Source: Chitinophaga sp. MM2321 | GTDB lineage: Bacteria > Bacteroidota > Bacteroidia > Chitinophagales > Chitinophagaceae | DNA length: 64,000 nt | Direction: 5' to 3' | NCBI RefSeq assembly: GCF_964033635.1 | Contig: NZ_OZ035533.1 | Location: forward strand, 3,844,001 to 3,908,000 | Shown: piece by piece, positions 36,066 to 45,631 of the stretch | Position numbering within the stretch: the first letter of the stretch is position 1 | How the letters are laid out: each line of letters begins with the position of its first letter | Program-made: the position numbers and the translations under genes | Notes under the pieces: generated by a model | What the model was told of the DNA's origin: nothing | Database searches by the model: none | What the model saw: only the letters and a program-made list of their open reading frames with translations

Positions 36066-39047
36066 TTAAAAATTGATCTTAACGCCACCTGTAATGACTT
36101 TGGCGTTAGGGTAAGAGCCGTAATCAACGCTTTGATTCACATCGCTACCCACACCGGAGGGAACGCTGTTTGTTTCCGGATCGAATCCTTTATACTTCGT
36201 GATAGTAAAAAGATTGGTTGCGCGAACGGAGAGCGTAACATCCGGTTTACGAAGGATGGATTTCGGCAGCTGGTAGCTCAGACTGATGTTCTTAAACCTG
36301 GTGAAAGTGCCATCTTCCAGGAACCTGGTAGATACCAGGTAGCTTTTGTTTGTTTTGCTGAAAGCGGGTATGTTCGAAGATTCGTTCACCCCCGGAATAT
36401 ACCTATTCTTTATATCGCTGAGGATGGCCTGGCGCGTGTCTGAATTGGCGGTGACCGCCGCTGCGTAAGTATAGTCCAGCTTATCGTATCCTCCCAGGGA
36501 CTGGATAAATACATTCAGCGTAAATCCTTTCCAGGTAAAAGTATTATTCCATCCCCATGAATACCGGGGAAGTCCATGCCCTATGATATGGTAATCGCTG
36601 CCGTCAATCACTTTATTGCCGTCAAGGTCTGCATACCTCGAATCCCCGGGAACATTGCCGTATGCGGCCGCTTCGGCGACTTCATCAGGTTTCCAGGTGC
36701 CCATGTAATTAAGCCCCCAGTAAGTGCCCAGTGGCTGGCCGGGTACGATCATAAATTGAGGATTTGTAGAAGGTATCTTCTTGTCAGAATACAACGTTTT
36801 TACTTCGTTGTTAAGGAAAGAAATATTAAAAGAGCTGTTCCAGTTTATACCAGGGCGCTGAATGATGGTTCCTGACAGTGAAAATTCAAAGCCGGTGTTG
36901 TTTACTTTCCCGACATTGGACAGAATGCTTCCTCCTCCACCATAGTTGGGAACAGGAACGGCCAGCAGCAGGTTGCTGGTGTTTTTATTAAAATAATCTG
37001 CGGTAAAGGAAAGCCGGTTGTTCAGTATAGTGGCGTCTAACCCAATATCCCACTGCTTTGTTGATTCCCACTTTAAGCCCGGGTTGCCGGGACTGCCCAG
37101 GATGATGCCGGGGCTCACGCTACCTTCGGTGATGGTAGTGGTAACGTTCTGATACGAGGTAAGGGTTTGATAGGGATTAATAGCCTGGCTTCCGGTTACG
37201 CCGTACCCCACCCGGATCTTCAGATCATCAAACAATCCCCCGCCTTTCATAAAATCCATTTCGGAGATCTTCCAGGCCCCTCCCAAAGAGGGAAAAGTAC
37301 TGTATTGATTATTGCCCTGGAATTTGGAAGAGCCATCGCGCCGTATGCTGGCGGTTAAATAGTACCGGCCTTTGTAATCGTAGTTGACCCTTGCCAGGTA
37401 GGAAAGCAGTTTGTAATCGGAATACGCCGTCCCAACGTTATTGGTAGCGGCAAGAGACAGGTTATAATAACCCAGGCTGGGATAGGTCAGATTATTGGCG
37501 TTTGTATTAAACCCATCTGATACAAACGATTGATATTCCATTACCCCTGTAACCGTAAGCTGATGCGCATTATTGAATAAACGCGTATAAGTAAGGTTGC
37601 CGGTGGTTTGTATGCCAATGTTCTCCAACGAATTCCTGCCTGCACCAGCCTGTCTTAAGGAATTAATGGAGGTGCCTTTGTATTGCTTGATCTGTGCATT
37701 GCCATAATTGATGGCGCCTGAAACATCCAGTGTAAGGCCAGGAATAAATTCATAATTCAACCCGGCGATAGTCGCAAATGTTGAATTATTGGTGATATTA
37801 TTCTGGTCCGAGGCGAGGGCAACGGGATTAAATGTAATGGAGCTCACCGGGTCATTTAACGTGAATTTTCCTTTGCTGTCCCTTACCGGCATAGTAGGGG
37901 ACCATGCGGTAGCTTGCGTAACAGGAGCGTCGCGGCCAAAAAGATTGGTGTTGTTCGCTTCACTCCTGGTAGCATAGGCATTCAGATGAAAAGTCAAATT
38001 CTTGTATAATTTCGTGTTCAGGCTTGTCCGCAAGGAATATCTTTTCAGGGACGAATTGATGATCACGCCCTGCTGATCCAGGTAACCACCGCTTGCGAAA
38101 AAGGTGGTTTTATCGTTCCCACCGGAAATATTTACCTGGTACTCCTGCGTGGGGGCTGTTCTGAAAATCTCATCTTGCCAGTCTGTACCACCTTTTGCCT
38201 TGAAGCCGTCTATTTGTTCCTGCGTGTAAATAGGCAATGTACCGGTGGCCTTGGCATTTTCATTTGCGGTAAGGGCAAAATCCGCCGCATTCAGCACATC
38301 CAGTTTTTTGATCACTTCCGAGGAAGAAACCTGGCTTATTGCCTCGATGCTGGTTTTCCCGGATTTGCCTCTTTTCGTGGTAATTATTATTACCCCGTTA
38401 GCACCCCTGCTGCCGTATATGGCAGTAGCCGAAGCATCTTTAAGAACGTCTATGGTTTCAATATCATTGGGGCTTACGGCGCTGACATCCGCACCTACAA
38501 AACCGTCAATAACATACAAGGGATTGTTATCACCACGGATGGAGTTATTACCCCTTATCCGCACTGATATGTAGCCCCCCGGAGCGCCTGCATTCGTCAC
38601 TACCTGGACACCTGGCACGCGGCCTTGTAATACCTGCGGCACATTTACTACCGGCTGTTCCCTGAAATCTTTCGCGGATACCGACGATACGGCCCCCGTG
38701 AGATCCCGTTTTTTTTGCGTGCCATAGCCGATCACCACTACATCGTTAATAAGACTTATTTTGCGTTGCAATACAACAGTCATTGGCTGCCGGACGCCCA
38801 CCCGTTCTTCTTTCAATTCAAAATTAACAGCTGAAAAAACAAGTACATTGCCCGCTGCGGCCACTACTTCAAACTGGCCCGACGTGCCGGTAACCGTGCC
38901 ACCGGCTTTCCCCTTCACCTGGACGCTTATTCCCTGAAGCGCCGTTCCGCCTTCATCTTTTACTGTCCCTGTAATTTTTCCATTTTGTGCAGATACCCAC
39001 ATAGGTAAGAGAAATAAAATGCATACCAAGGTAAATCGTGGAGTCAT
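36066..39047 (-). CDS. SusC-family TonB-dependent transporter, locus 2
   Basis: Protein of 993 aa with a signal peptide (MTPRFTLVCILFLLPMWVSA), a carboxypeptidase-regulatory-like domain (ITGTVKDEGGTALQGISVQV), plug with VVVIGYGTQKKRDLTGAV and a DVLKDASATAIYGSRG block, and a beta-barrel ending GGVKINF. Unlike the other two SusC proteins here it lacks an STN domain, in keeping with control by the divergent hybrid two-component sensor rather than by a sigma/FecR pair. Confidence 0.95.
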   Translation of the reverse strand: MTPRFTLVCILFLLPMWVSAQNGKITGTVKDEGGTALQGISVQVKGKAGGTVTGTSGQFEVVAAAGNVLVFSAVNFELKEERVGVRQPMTVVLQRKISLINDVVVIGYGTQKKRDLTGAVSSVSAKDFREQPVVNVPQVLQGRVPGVQVVTNAGAPGGYISVRIRGNNSIRGDNNPLYVIDGFVGADVSAVSPNDIETIDVLKDASATAIYGSRGANGVIIITTKRGKSGKTSIEAISQVSSSEVIKKLDVLNAADFALTANENAKATGTLPIYTQEQIDGFKAKGGTDWQDEIFRTAPTQEYQVNISGGNDKTTFFASGGYLDQQGVIINSSLKRYSLRTSLNTKLYKNLTFHLNAYATRSEANNTNLFGRDAPVTQATAWSPTMPVRDSKGKFTLNDPVSSITFNPVALASDQNNITNNSTFATIAGLNYEFIPGLTLDVSGAINYGNAQIKQYKGTSINSLRQAGAGRNSLENIGIQTTGNLTYTRLFNNAHQLTVTGVMEYQSFVSDGFNTNANNLTYPSLGYYNLSLAATNNVGTAYSDYKLLSYLARVNYDYKGRYYLTASIRRDGSSKFQGNNQYSTFPSLGGAWKISEMDFMKGGGLFDDLKIRVGYGVTGSQAINPYQTLTSYQNVTTTITEGSVSPGIILGSPGNPGLKWESTKQWDIGLDATILNNRLSFTADYFNKNTSNLLLAVPVPNYGGGGSILSNVGKVNNTGFEFSLSGTIIQRPGINWNSSFNISFLNNEVKTLYSDKKIPSTNPQFMIVPGQPLGTYWGLNYMGTWKPDEVAEAAAYGNVPGDSRYADLDGNKVIDGSDYHIIGHGLPRYSWGWNNTFTWKGFTLNVFIQSLGGYDKLDYTYAAAVTANSDTRQAILSDIKNRYIPGVNESSNIPAFSKTNKSYLVSTRFLEDGTFTRFKNISLSYQLPKSILRKPDVTLSVRATNLFTITKYKGFDPETNSVPSGVGSDVNQSVDYGSYPNAKVITGGVKINF

Positions 39048-39114
39048 AACGTCTGTTTTTGTATAGGTATAATAAATAATAAGCTGTAAGGTATGGCCGC
39101 TGGCAGATCCTTAT

Positions 39115-39146
39115 GGGGTAAAATCGGAAATAACTAGGGGTAAAAT
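39115..39146. promoter_or_regulatory. Direct repeats, candidate operator of the hybrid two-component regulator
   Basis: GGGGTAAAAT occurs at 39115-39124 and again at 39137-39146, 22 bp apart or about two helix turns, with matching flanking bases (TA.GGGGTAAAAT.G.A). It lies 70-100 bp upstream of susC in the divergent region. AraC-type output domains bind such direct repeats, so it may be the binding site of the regulator encoded at 39388. Confidence 0.45.
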
Positions 39147-39155
39147 TGTAAACAA

Positions 39156-39171
39156 AACCCGCCGGCGGGTT
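39156..39171. promoter_or_regulatory. Perfect 16-bp GC palindrome in divergent promoter
   Basis: AACCCGCCGGCGGGTT is a perfect palindrome inside an AT-rich 340-bp intergenic region between susC (-) and the sensor gene (+). It could be an operator or a cruciform. The rest of the region (39172-39387) is AT-rich with no gene seen. Confidence 0.35.
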
Positions 39172-39387
39172 GAAAATTTTCGCTGTTTTTCTACCCGGGA
39201 TCCTTTAAACACATTTATTACCAATATAACAACATATGGAAGATTAGATTAAGTTACATTAGATGACAGGTGGTTTCCCAGGTATGAAAATCTCCCGATA
39301 AAAAAAATAAAAGTTTTAGATTGCGTTAAAACAGGCAGATATTCAATCCCAATAAGTTTATTCACGTTAGAAAAATCCGTTCAAAAA

Positions 39388-42300
39388 TTGCCGCCAATTT
39401 CTATATACACTATATACAAGTATGTCCTTACTTTCCTGGTATGTATTTTTCCTCCGTTTTGCATATACGGACAGGAATTATTGTTCAGCAGGCTTACCTC
39501 GGAGGACGGGTTATCGCCAGGCGCTGTATTGGCGATCGCGCAGGACCAGAATGGTTTTATGTGGTTTGGAACGCAAAACGGGTTGAACAGGTTCGATACC
39601 AGGCGGTTTAAACTGTATAAACACCCTCAGCTGGACCCGGATGACATTTTTACGGATTATATCACCCGCCTCCTGTCCGATTCAGATAAAACGCTTTGGG
39701 TGGGCACCCGCAATGGCCTGAGCAAGTATAATCCCGAAACGGACCGGCTCGAACGGATACCGCTTAAAACCGCTCCTTATGAAAACAATCTTAACATAAG
39801 CTGTATTTATGAAGACAGGCAAAAAACCGTCTGGGTTTGGTCATCAGCCGGATTATTCCGGCTGGTCGACAGAAAAGCAGGCCTGTTCAAACAAATCGCC
39901 GTTCCCGGCACCGTAGCCGGATTGGCCGCCAATAACACCCGGACCATTTACCAGGATCACCGGGGCGTTTACTGGATAGGCTCCTCGGCAGGGCTCACTC
40001 AAATGGAGTATACAAACGGGAAATTCACGTATAAGTCCTTCTCGCATAAAGGTGAAGATCCGTTCAGCTTAAGTGATAATTATATTACCGCGATTGTTGA
40101 GGACAACTTAAACCGGCTGTGGATCGGTACCCAGCAGGGTGGATTAAATCTCTATGACAGTGCTACTCAAACATTCAGGCATTTTAGCGCAAAAACTGAA
40201 AAGGGTTTGGCGAGCAATAATATCAGGGAGATAAAAACTGACCCGGCAGGCAAATTATGGATCGGCACCCAGGGCGGCATCAGTATCTATGATCCGGCAA
40301 CCGGGCTATTTGAGACTTACCGCAGTGTGCCTGAAAATATGCAAAGTCTGAGTCACAATTCGATACACAGCATTTATCTGGACAAGCAGGCAACCGTGTG
40401 GATCGGTACTTATTGGGGCGGGGTGAATAGTGTTTCTACCGATAACACCCCTTTTCATGTTTATAAAACCAGTCTTTCCAGGCCCAGCATCAATAATAAT
40501 GTCGTAAGCGCCGTCCTGGAAGATAAAGCGCATAATCTATGGGTGGGAACGGAAGGCGGTGGGCTTAATTATATTGACCGCAAAAAGCATAAGATCACGA
40601 CCTTTCAGTATAACCCGGCGGATAAAACATCACTGGGTTCGAACCTGGTAAAAGTTATTTACAGCGATACGGATGGTAATATATGGGTGGGAACGCACGG
40701 CGGTGGGTTGAATTTGCTTGCCCCGTCAGGAAAAACATTTACGAGGTTTTTATACCAGGAAACAGATCCGGCTGTACGAAACACCGAAGTACTTTATCTC
40801 CTGGAAGACAAGGACGGGATTTTTTGGATAGGCACTCAAACAGGACTGCTGGCCTTCAGAAGATACAAAACGTCTTTACAATATCTGCCGGAGAGCAGTC
40901 TTACCACGGCAATTGGCAAAGCATCCGTAAAATCAATCCTCCAGACCCGGAACGGGGATCTTTGGATTGGCTCATCAAACGGGTTGTATATGCTAAAAAA
41001 AAGTACGGGTATAGTTGACCAGTTTACAACCGCGGACGGTCTTCCTAAAAATGACATCAACTGCCTGTACGAGGACAAAAATAATAATATCTGGGTTGGT
41101 TGCTCTTTTGCCGGCCTGGCATTGTATGCCCCTGGAAGCGAAAGTAAAAAATTTACCGTCTATCAAAAAAAGGACGGGATGCCCGATGAGAACATTGCTT
41201 CCATACTTGGAGACGATAACGACAACCTCTGGATAAGTACGGGGAACGGTCTTTCCAAGCTCCATGTAAAAAATGGTGTTTTTAAAAATTATAACAAAGG
41301 GGATGGACTGGCGGGCAATACATTTACTATAAATTCCTGTTACAAGTCCGCTGGCGGCGATCTGTTTTTTGGTGGATATAATGGACTTACATTTTTTTCC
41401 CCGGACAGGATCGGAGAGAATTCCGTGGCTCCCGCCACTTTCCTGACTTCCTTAAAGCTATTTAACAATACTGTTCAAATAAATGAAGACGCCAGGTTAC
41501 TGTCGAGGGAAATCAGCCTTACCCGGGATATCCGGTTTACACACAGGCAAAATGTATTTACCCTTGAATTCGCCGCGCTGAATTATGTGCGGCCGGACAA
41601 AAATACATATGCCTATAAACTGGATGGTTTTGATGATAGCTGGAGCTATACCGCAACGCCATCGGCAACTTATATGAACCTGCCACCGGGCGATTACCTG
41701 TTCCTGGCGAAAGGCGCTAACAATGACGGCGTATGGGGCGCCCCATGCCGCTTGGCGATCACCGTGCTTCCCCCTTTCTGGAAGACCATCTGGGCTTATA
41801 TTTTATATGTCATCTGCCTGGCTGCCATTATATTTTTTGTGATCCGTTTTTTTGTATTGAGATCTTTGATAAAACGTGACCGGGAATTGACCCGGTTGAA
41901 GCTGGACTTTTTCACCAATATAACGCATGAAATGCGTACGCGTCTTTCGCTGATACTCGGGCCGGCGGAAAAGCTGCTGCTGATCAACAAGGAAGACGAT
42001 GAGCATACGAAGCAAATACAGATCATCAGGAAAAATTCCGAAGGTTTGCTGCACTTGTTAACTGAGCTGATGGATTTCAGAAAGGCTGAAACCGGCAATC
42101 TTACGTTGAAGATCTCCGAAGAAAACATTGTGCCGTTTATACAGGAAGTTTTTGGTTTTTTTAATCACCTGGCGGTTTCCATGAACATTAAATCCGATTT
42201 TACCGCTTCAAACCAGGATATCAGGGTTTATTACGACCGCCTGCAATTGGAGAAGGTTTTCTTTAACCTGATCTTTAACGCTTATAAATTTACCCCGCCC

Positions 42301-43545
42301 GGCTGCAAAATTGCCGTTACCGTTGAAGAAAAAGAGGAAACCGTTGTTGTTACCGTAGTGGATAATGGTAAGGGCGTTGCCCCGGAAAATATTTCCAGGC
42401 TGTTCACCAATTATTTCCAGGAAGACGACCAGGAAAGTGACAATAAGGGATATGGCATTGGTCTGGCGCTTGCTAAAAGCATTACAGAACTACACAGGGG
42501 AACCATCGGGGTGGAAAGCGTTCAAAACGCTGCAAACGGCAACCTTACGACGTTTACAGTTACCTTGCTAAAAGGTAATGGGCATTTTGCCGGGGAGTTG
42601 GTTCGCGAAACGTTGCCATCTCTTATTTCTTATAACGGCGGGGAAGGGAATACAAGAATACATTTACCCCAACAACCGGAAATAGTCCATGGAATTGAGT
42701 TGGATACTTCGTCAAAAGAAAAGAGTACCATTCTGCTTATAGAGGATAATGCGGTGATCCTTTCACTGAACCGCGACTTCCTTGAAAAGGATTATACCAT
42801 TATAACAAGGGCGGACGGCCTTTCCGGATGGGAAGCCGCCATTGAGAACATACCGGATATCATTATAAGCGATGTAATGATGCCGGGACTGGATGGCTAC
42901 ACGCTATGTCGCAGGTTAAAAACCGATGAAAGAACCAGCCATATCCCGGTTATACTCTTAACAGCCATGTCGTCTCCGGCGCAACAGGTAAGCGGGCTTG
43001 AGAAAGGAGCGGATGTCTATTTAACAAAGCCATTCAGCATACAGGTCCTTCAATTGCATATCTGCAATTTGCTGCACCTCCGTGAAAAGATCCGTGGGTG
43101 GCTGGGCCAGCAACTCCTTAGCCCCAATCTTGCGCACGATGTCAAACCGGGCCTGAACGACTCCGGAGTTGTTGGCGAAGAAATTATTGTGGATGCTTTT
43201 TTAGAGAAGGTGATCTCCATAATTGAAGAAAATATTGATGATTCATCATTTAACGTAGATATCTTATCCAGGAAACTGGCGATGAGCCGCCCGATCCTAT
43301 ATAAAAAAATGAATGCGCTTGCCGGGCTATCGGTGAATGATTTCATCAAAGCCATCAGAATGAAAAAGGCGATGGAATACCTGGCTAAGGATGTGTATAC
43401 GATCAGTGAGATTGCTTATATGGTAGGCTTTAGCGATCCCAAATATTTCAGCCGGGAATTCAAGAAAAAATTCGGGAAATCTCCAAGAGAATGGCGGGAG
43501 ACAGATAAGTCCTGGTCTATCACGGACCGTTCCCGCCATAGATGA
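39388..43545 (+). CDS. Hybrid two-component system sensor/regulator (HTCS)
   Basis: One-chain sensor of 1385 aa controlling locus 2. Order: signal peptide (YVLTFLVCIFPPFCIYG); about 14 two-component-propeller repeats (MWFGTQNGLNRF, LWIGTQQGGLNLY and so on) to about residue 680; Y_Y_Y domain (YAYKLDGFDDSW, about 740-795); transmembrane helix (about 800-825); HisKA with His847; HATPase (VVDNGKGVAP, GYGIGLALAKS, about 950-1065); receiver with Asp1162 in IISDVMMPGLDGY; AraC-type HTH (about 1275-1372). The H-box reads THEMRTRLSLI, with Arg where Pro is nearly invariant. The start appears to be TTG, because no in-frame ATG precedes the propeller region and the signal peptide needs this start. It diverges from susC and should sense a glycan breakdown product in the periplasm. 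Confidence 0.93.
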   Translation: MPPISIYTIYKYVLTFLVCIFPPFCIYGQELLFSRLTSEDGLSPGAVLAIAQDQNGFMWFGTQNGLNRFDTRRFKLYKHPQLDPDDIFTDYITRLLSDSDKTLWVGTRNGLSKYNPETDRLERIPLKTAPYENNLNISCIYEDRQKTVWVWSSAGLFRLVDRKAGLFKQIAVPGTVAGLAANNTRTIYQDHRGVYWIGSSAGLTQMEYTNGKFTYKSFSHKGEDPFSLSDNYITAIVEDNLNRLWIGTQQGGLNLYDSATQTFRHFSAKTEKGLASNNIREIKTDPAGKLWIGTQGGISIYDPATGLFETYRSVPENMQSLSHNSIHSIYLDKQATVWIGTYWGGVNSVSTDNTPFHVYKTSLSRPSINNNVVSAVLEDKAHNLWVGTEGGGLNYIDRKKHKITTFQYNPADKTSLGSNLVKVIYSDTDGNIWVGTHGGGLNLLAPSGKTFTRFLYQETDPAVRNTEVLYLLEDKDGIFWIGTQTGLLAFRRYKTSLQYLPESSLTTAIGKASVKSILQTRNGDLWIGSSNGLYMLKKSTGIVDQFTTADGLPKNDINCLYEDKNNNIWVGCSFAGLALYAPGSESKKFTVYQKKDGMPDENIASILGDDNDNLWISTGNGLSKLHVKNGVFKNYNKGDGLAGNTFTINSCYKSAGGDLFFGGYNGLTFFSPDRIGENSVAPATFLTSLKLFNNTVQINEDARLLSREISLTRDIRFTHRQNVFTLEFAALNYVRPDKNTYAYKLDGFDDSWSYTATPSATYMNLPPGDYLFLAKGANNDGVWGAPCRLAITVLPPFWKTIWAYILYVICLAAIIFFVIRFFVLRSLIKRDRELTRLKLDFFTNITHEMRTRLSLILGPAEKLLLINKEDDEHTKQIQIIRKNSEGLLHLLTELMDFRKAETGNLTLKISEENIVPFIQEVFGFFNHLAVSMNIKSDFTASNQDIRVYYDRLQLEKVFFNLIFNAYKFTPPGCKIAVTVEEKEETVVVTVVDNGKGVAPENISRLFTNYFQEDDQESDNKGYGIGLALAKSITELHRGTIGVESVQNAANGNLTTFTVTLLKGNGHFAGELVRETLPSLISYNGGEGNTRIHLPQQPEIVHGIELDTSSKEKSTILLIEDNAVILSLNRDFLEKDYTIITRADGLSGWEAAIENIPDIIISDVMMPGLDGYTLCRRLKTDERTSHIPVILLTAMSSPAQQVSGLEKGADVYLTKPFSIQVLQLHICNLLHLREKIRGWLGQQLLSPNLAHDVKPGLNDSGVVGEEIIVDAFLEKVISIIEENIDDSSFNVDILSRKLAMSRPILYKKMNALAGLSVNDFIKAIRMKKAMEYLAKDVYTISEIAYMVGFSDPKYFSREFKKKFGKSPREWRETDKSWSITDRSRHR

Positions 43546-43605
43546 GACATTCCAAAAATCAGGGTTACATATACAAGTAATATTATCGGAGCTGGTAGTT
43601 ATTAA

Positions 43606-44505
43606 TTACTTTTTGTGAGACAGGGAAATCTCCACACGCCATTCACTTCCGCTTCCTATATGATGTACCTCCGCAAAGCTGTCCTGATTCAATGCAAAAG
43701 ACAACTGCATTAAGCTATTCAGATACGCCAGCGGTTTGCCTTTGGCAACGGCGCCGAAAGTTTCGCTATAGGGTGCATCTACGACTGTTACCTTTTTATC
43801 GTTATGAAAGAAAGAGACATGCAGGTTATCGCCATACGCGGGTTTTAGCTGGTTAAACAATTCCGCCGGGATGTTCGTCCAGATATTGCCATATTGTATA
43901 TCCAGGATAGCGATGTTGCCTTTTAGCAGGCCGTTTTCCAGTACAGGTTGTTGAAAAGGAATGGTTACTACCCGATTTGGTAAAGGCGGGCCTACCTGTT
44001 CAAAGGTAATAGTGCCGGCAGCCAGTCGTGCAGCCGTATAGGCGTATACATCTCTTCCGTGAAAGGTATAGGACTTGCCGGAGTCTTTACGGCGGTTGAC
44101 GGTTTCATCTATTTCACGGATGGCTGCAATGCCCAGTGAAGCAGCTACCAGCGTGAGTGTACCGTTATCCGGTGTTACAATAAACTGGCCGGTATTGGTT
44201 TTGAGCACGACCGACTTCCGTTCTGTACCTACACCCGGATCTATGACGGATACGAATACGGTGCCTTCCGACCAGTAAGGAACGGTTTGTTCCAGCCGGT
44301 AAGCAGCTTCCCATATATTGTACGCAGGAATTTCATGGGTAAGATCATATAGTTTCAGATCTGGCGAAACACGCATCGCCACACCTTTCATAGCGGCCAC
44401 TGCGCCGTCCTTCAGACCAAAGTCGGATTGAAAGACAACCATTTTATTTTGTGCAAAAACAGGGATGGTGATGAGCAACCATAACCCCAGGCATATTCTT
44501 TTCAT
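43606..44505 (-). CDS. SAM hydroxide adenosyltransferase (DUF62) family protein with signal peptide
   Basis: Protein of 299 aa. Family blocks are VVFQSDFGLKDGAVAAMKG (25-43), DLTHEIPAYN, FVSVIDPGVGTERKSVV, TPDNGTLTL and FHGRDVYAYTAARLA; the conserved aspartates and PGVG loop are present. Cytoplasmic relatives split S-adenosylmethionine into adenosine and methionine using water or hydroxide. Here residues 1-18 (MKRICLGLWLLITIPVFA) are a Sec signal, so the protein should be periplasmic, where SAM is not expected; the true substrate may differ. It is convergent with the HTCS gene (60-bp gap) and not obviously part of either locus. Confidence 0.85.
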   Translation of the reverse strand: MKRICLGLWLLITIPVFAQNKMVVFQSDFGLKDGAVAAMKGVAMRVSPDLKLYDLTHEIPAYNIWEAAYRLEQTVPYWSEGTVFVSVIDPGVGTERKSVVLKTNTGQFIVTPDNGTLTLVAASLGIAAIREIDETVNRRKDSGKSYTFHGRDVYAYTAARLAAGTITFEQVGPPLPNRVVTIPFQQPVLENGLLKGNIAILDIQYGNIWTNIPAELFNQLKPAYGDNLHVSFFHNDKKVTVVDAPYSETFGAVAKGKPLAYLNSLMQLSFALNQDSFAEVHHIGSGSEWRVEISLSHKK

Positions 44506-44685
44506 TATAACGGATTAGTTATATGCAGGCTATTCGCCTTTATCATATATGCAAGTGATTAAAACGAGGATCAGGCTTACCAGTGACGTAACTGTTCTGA
44601 TCGTATTTAACCACATGATGGCATGATGGATGTTTTTAGTTGATATAGCAGGGTATTACACCTTACATGCGACGGAGCCAATCAA

Positions 44686-44850
44686 CTATTTACTAATAAA
44701 TGGCTTATGTAATACTGAAGCTTTATTCATGGTTTGTTGTATCTTATACAGGTCGGTAGCCATTTCAAAACGTTCTTTATAACTCCGCTTTAACCCTTCC
44801 TTTAATAGCTCTAATTCAGCCTTATCAAATGTGTCTTTCCTTTTTTTCAT
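44686..44850 (-). CDS. Small 54-aa hypothetical protein next to XRE regulator
   Basis: ORF missed by length cut-offs: ATG at 44850-44848, TAG at 44688-44686. The product begins MKKRKDTFDKAELELL, is highly charged and helical (KEGLKRSYKERFEMATDL), and has no signal peptide. It lies 74 bp downstream of the XRE gene on the same strand. Charged small helical proteins in this position can be partners of a regulator or toxin-antitoxin component, but I do not recognise it. The stretch 44506-44685 to its left, upstream of the SAM-family gene, shows no gene. Confidence 0.55.
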   Translation of the reverse strand: MKKRKDTFDKAELELLKEGLKRSYKERFEMATDLYKIQQTMNKASVLHKPFISK

Positions 44851-44924
44851 GACATAATGATTTAAAAAAAATCAGTTATGGTTAAATGAACAGGCAAACA
44901 ATGAAATTAATAAAAAAAGAGAAA

Positions 44925-45137
44925 CTATTTTCTCCTTCTCAGCACCAGCAACTCCCTAGCCTCCACATCCAATGCTTCCGCTATTTCGAATAAGGTTTCA
45001 ATAGAAGGTTGTGTGGTGTTGGTACACCATTTCGATACGGTATTTACACTAACCCCGATTGCTTCAGCTAACCATTTATTTGCCTTTCTTTTTTCGGCTA
45101 GTACAACTTTGATCTGATTGAATACTACATCACCCAT
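44925..45137 (-). CDS. XRE-family transcriptional regulator (70 aa)
   Basis: Single-domain helix-turn-helix protein. The HTH reads NKWLAEAIGVSVNTVSKWCTN (about 20-40), followed by PSIETLFEIAEALDVEARELL, the standard Cro/CI-type five-helix fold, with a basic tail (LRRRK). It is divergent from the 108-aa gene at 45305, with an AT-rich gap that holds three copies of an ATCCCT-centred motif, so it probably represses itself and its neighbour. Confidence 0.9.
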   Translation of the reverse strand: MGDVVFNQIKVVLAEKRKANKWLAEAIGVSVNTVSKWCTNTTQPSIETLFEIAEALDVEARELLVLRRRK

Positions 45138-45166
45138 AAAAACGCTTTTAAAGCATATTTTTCATC

Positions 45167-45260
45167 AATTTAGGGATATTTAAATTCAATATATTTTGTC
45201 AAAAAATCCCTTATTTAGATATTTATACCTATATTTAATTATAAAATATCCCTTAAATGA
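45167..45260. promoter_or_regulatory. Candidate operators in XRE/108-aa divergent promoter
   Basis: Three copies of a motif centred on ATCCCT: inverted at 45172-45177, direct at 45206-45211 (AAAAATCCCTTATTTAG) and direct at 45248-45253 (AAAATATCCCTTAAAT). Copies two and three are 42 bp apart, about four helix turns. The 167-bp gap is very AT-rich. The repeats are the natural binding sites for the adjacent XRE protein. Confidence 0.5.
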
Positions 45261-45304
45261 ATATTTTATCATAAATTCGTTTGAACCAAAAAAACTTCAT
45301 TGAT

Positions 45305-45631
45305 ATGAACAGTTCTTTTCAACCCCACCACTCAATATTGATTCACTCCCACTTCTCCGAGGATGAACACCGCGATCCCGTACTGGCAATAGACCGTTTC
45401 TGCCAGTTCTTCCCCCAGGTGAAGGCACACAACTTACTTTGGCAGTGGTTATCGGAAACATTAACCGCAGAAGGCACTGAATATGATGATGTTAACAGCC
45501 GGGCGGATCTCCTGTTTTTCTACAGTGAGTTGATCCGGTTGCTGGATACTAATTACATCCTGTATTGCAATAAATTGGCAGAAAAAGGAAATGCAGCACA
45601 AATCAATGAAGTACAGGCTATGACCTTCTGA
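45305..45631 (+). CDS. Hypothetical protein (108 aa) divergent from XRE regulator
   Basis: The frame opens upstream at a TTG (45281), but the ATG at 45305 gives a more natural start, MNSSFQPHHSILIHSHF. The protein has no signal or membrane segment. The middle is rich in aromatic residues (CQFFPQVKAHNLLWQWLSETL) and looks helical; YSELIRLLDTNYIL suggests another helix. I do not recognise the family. Its promoter region carries the candidate XRE operators. Its stop codon lies in the first unit of a 21-bp tandem repeat. Confidence 0.65.
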   Translation: MNSSFQPHHSILIHSHFSEDEHRDPVLAIDRFCQFFPQVKAHNLLWQWLSETLTAEGTEYDDVNSRADLLFFYSELIRLLDTNYILYCNKLAEKGNAAQINEVQAMTF

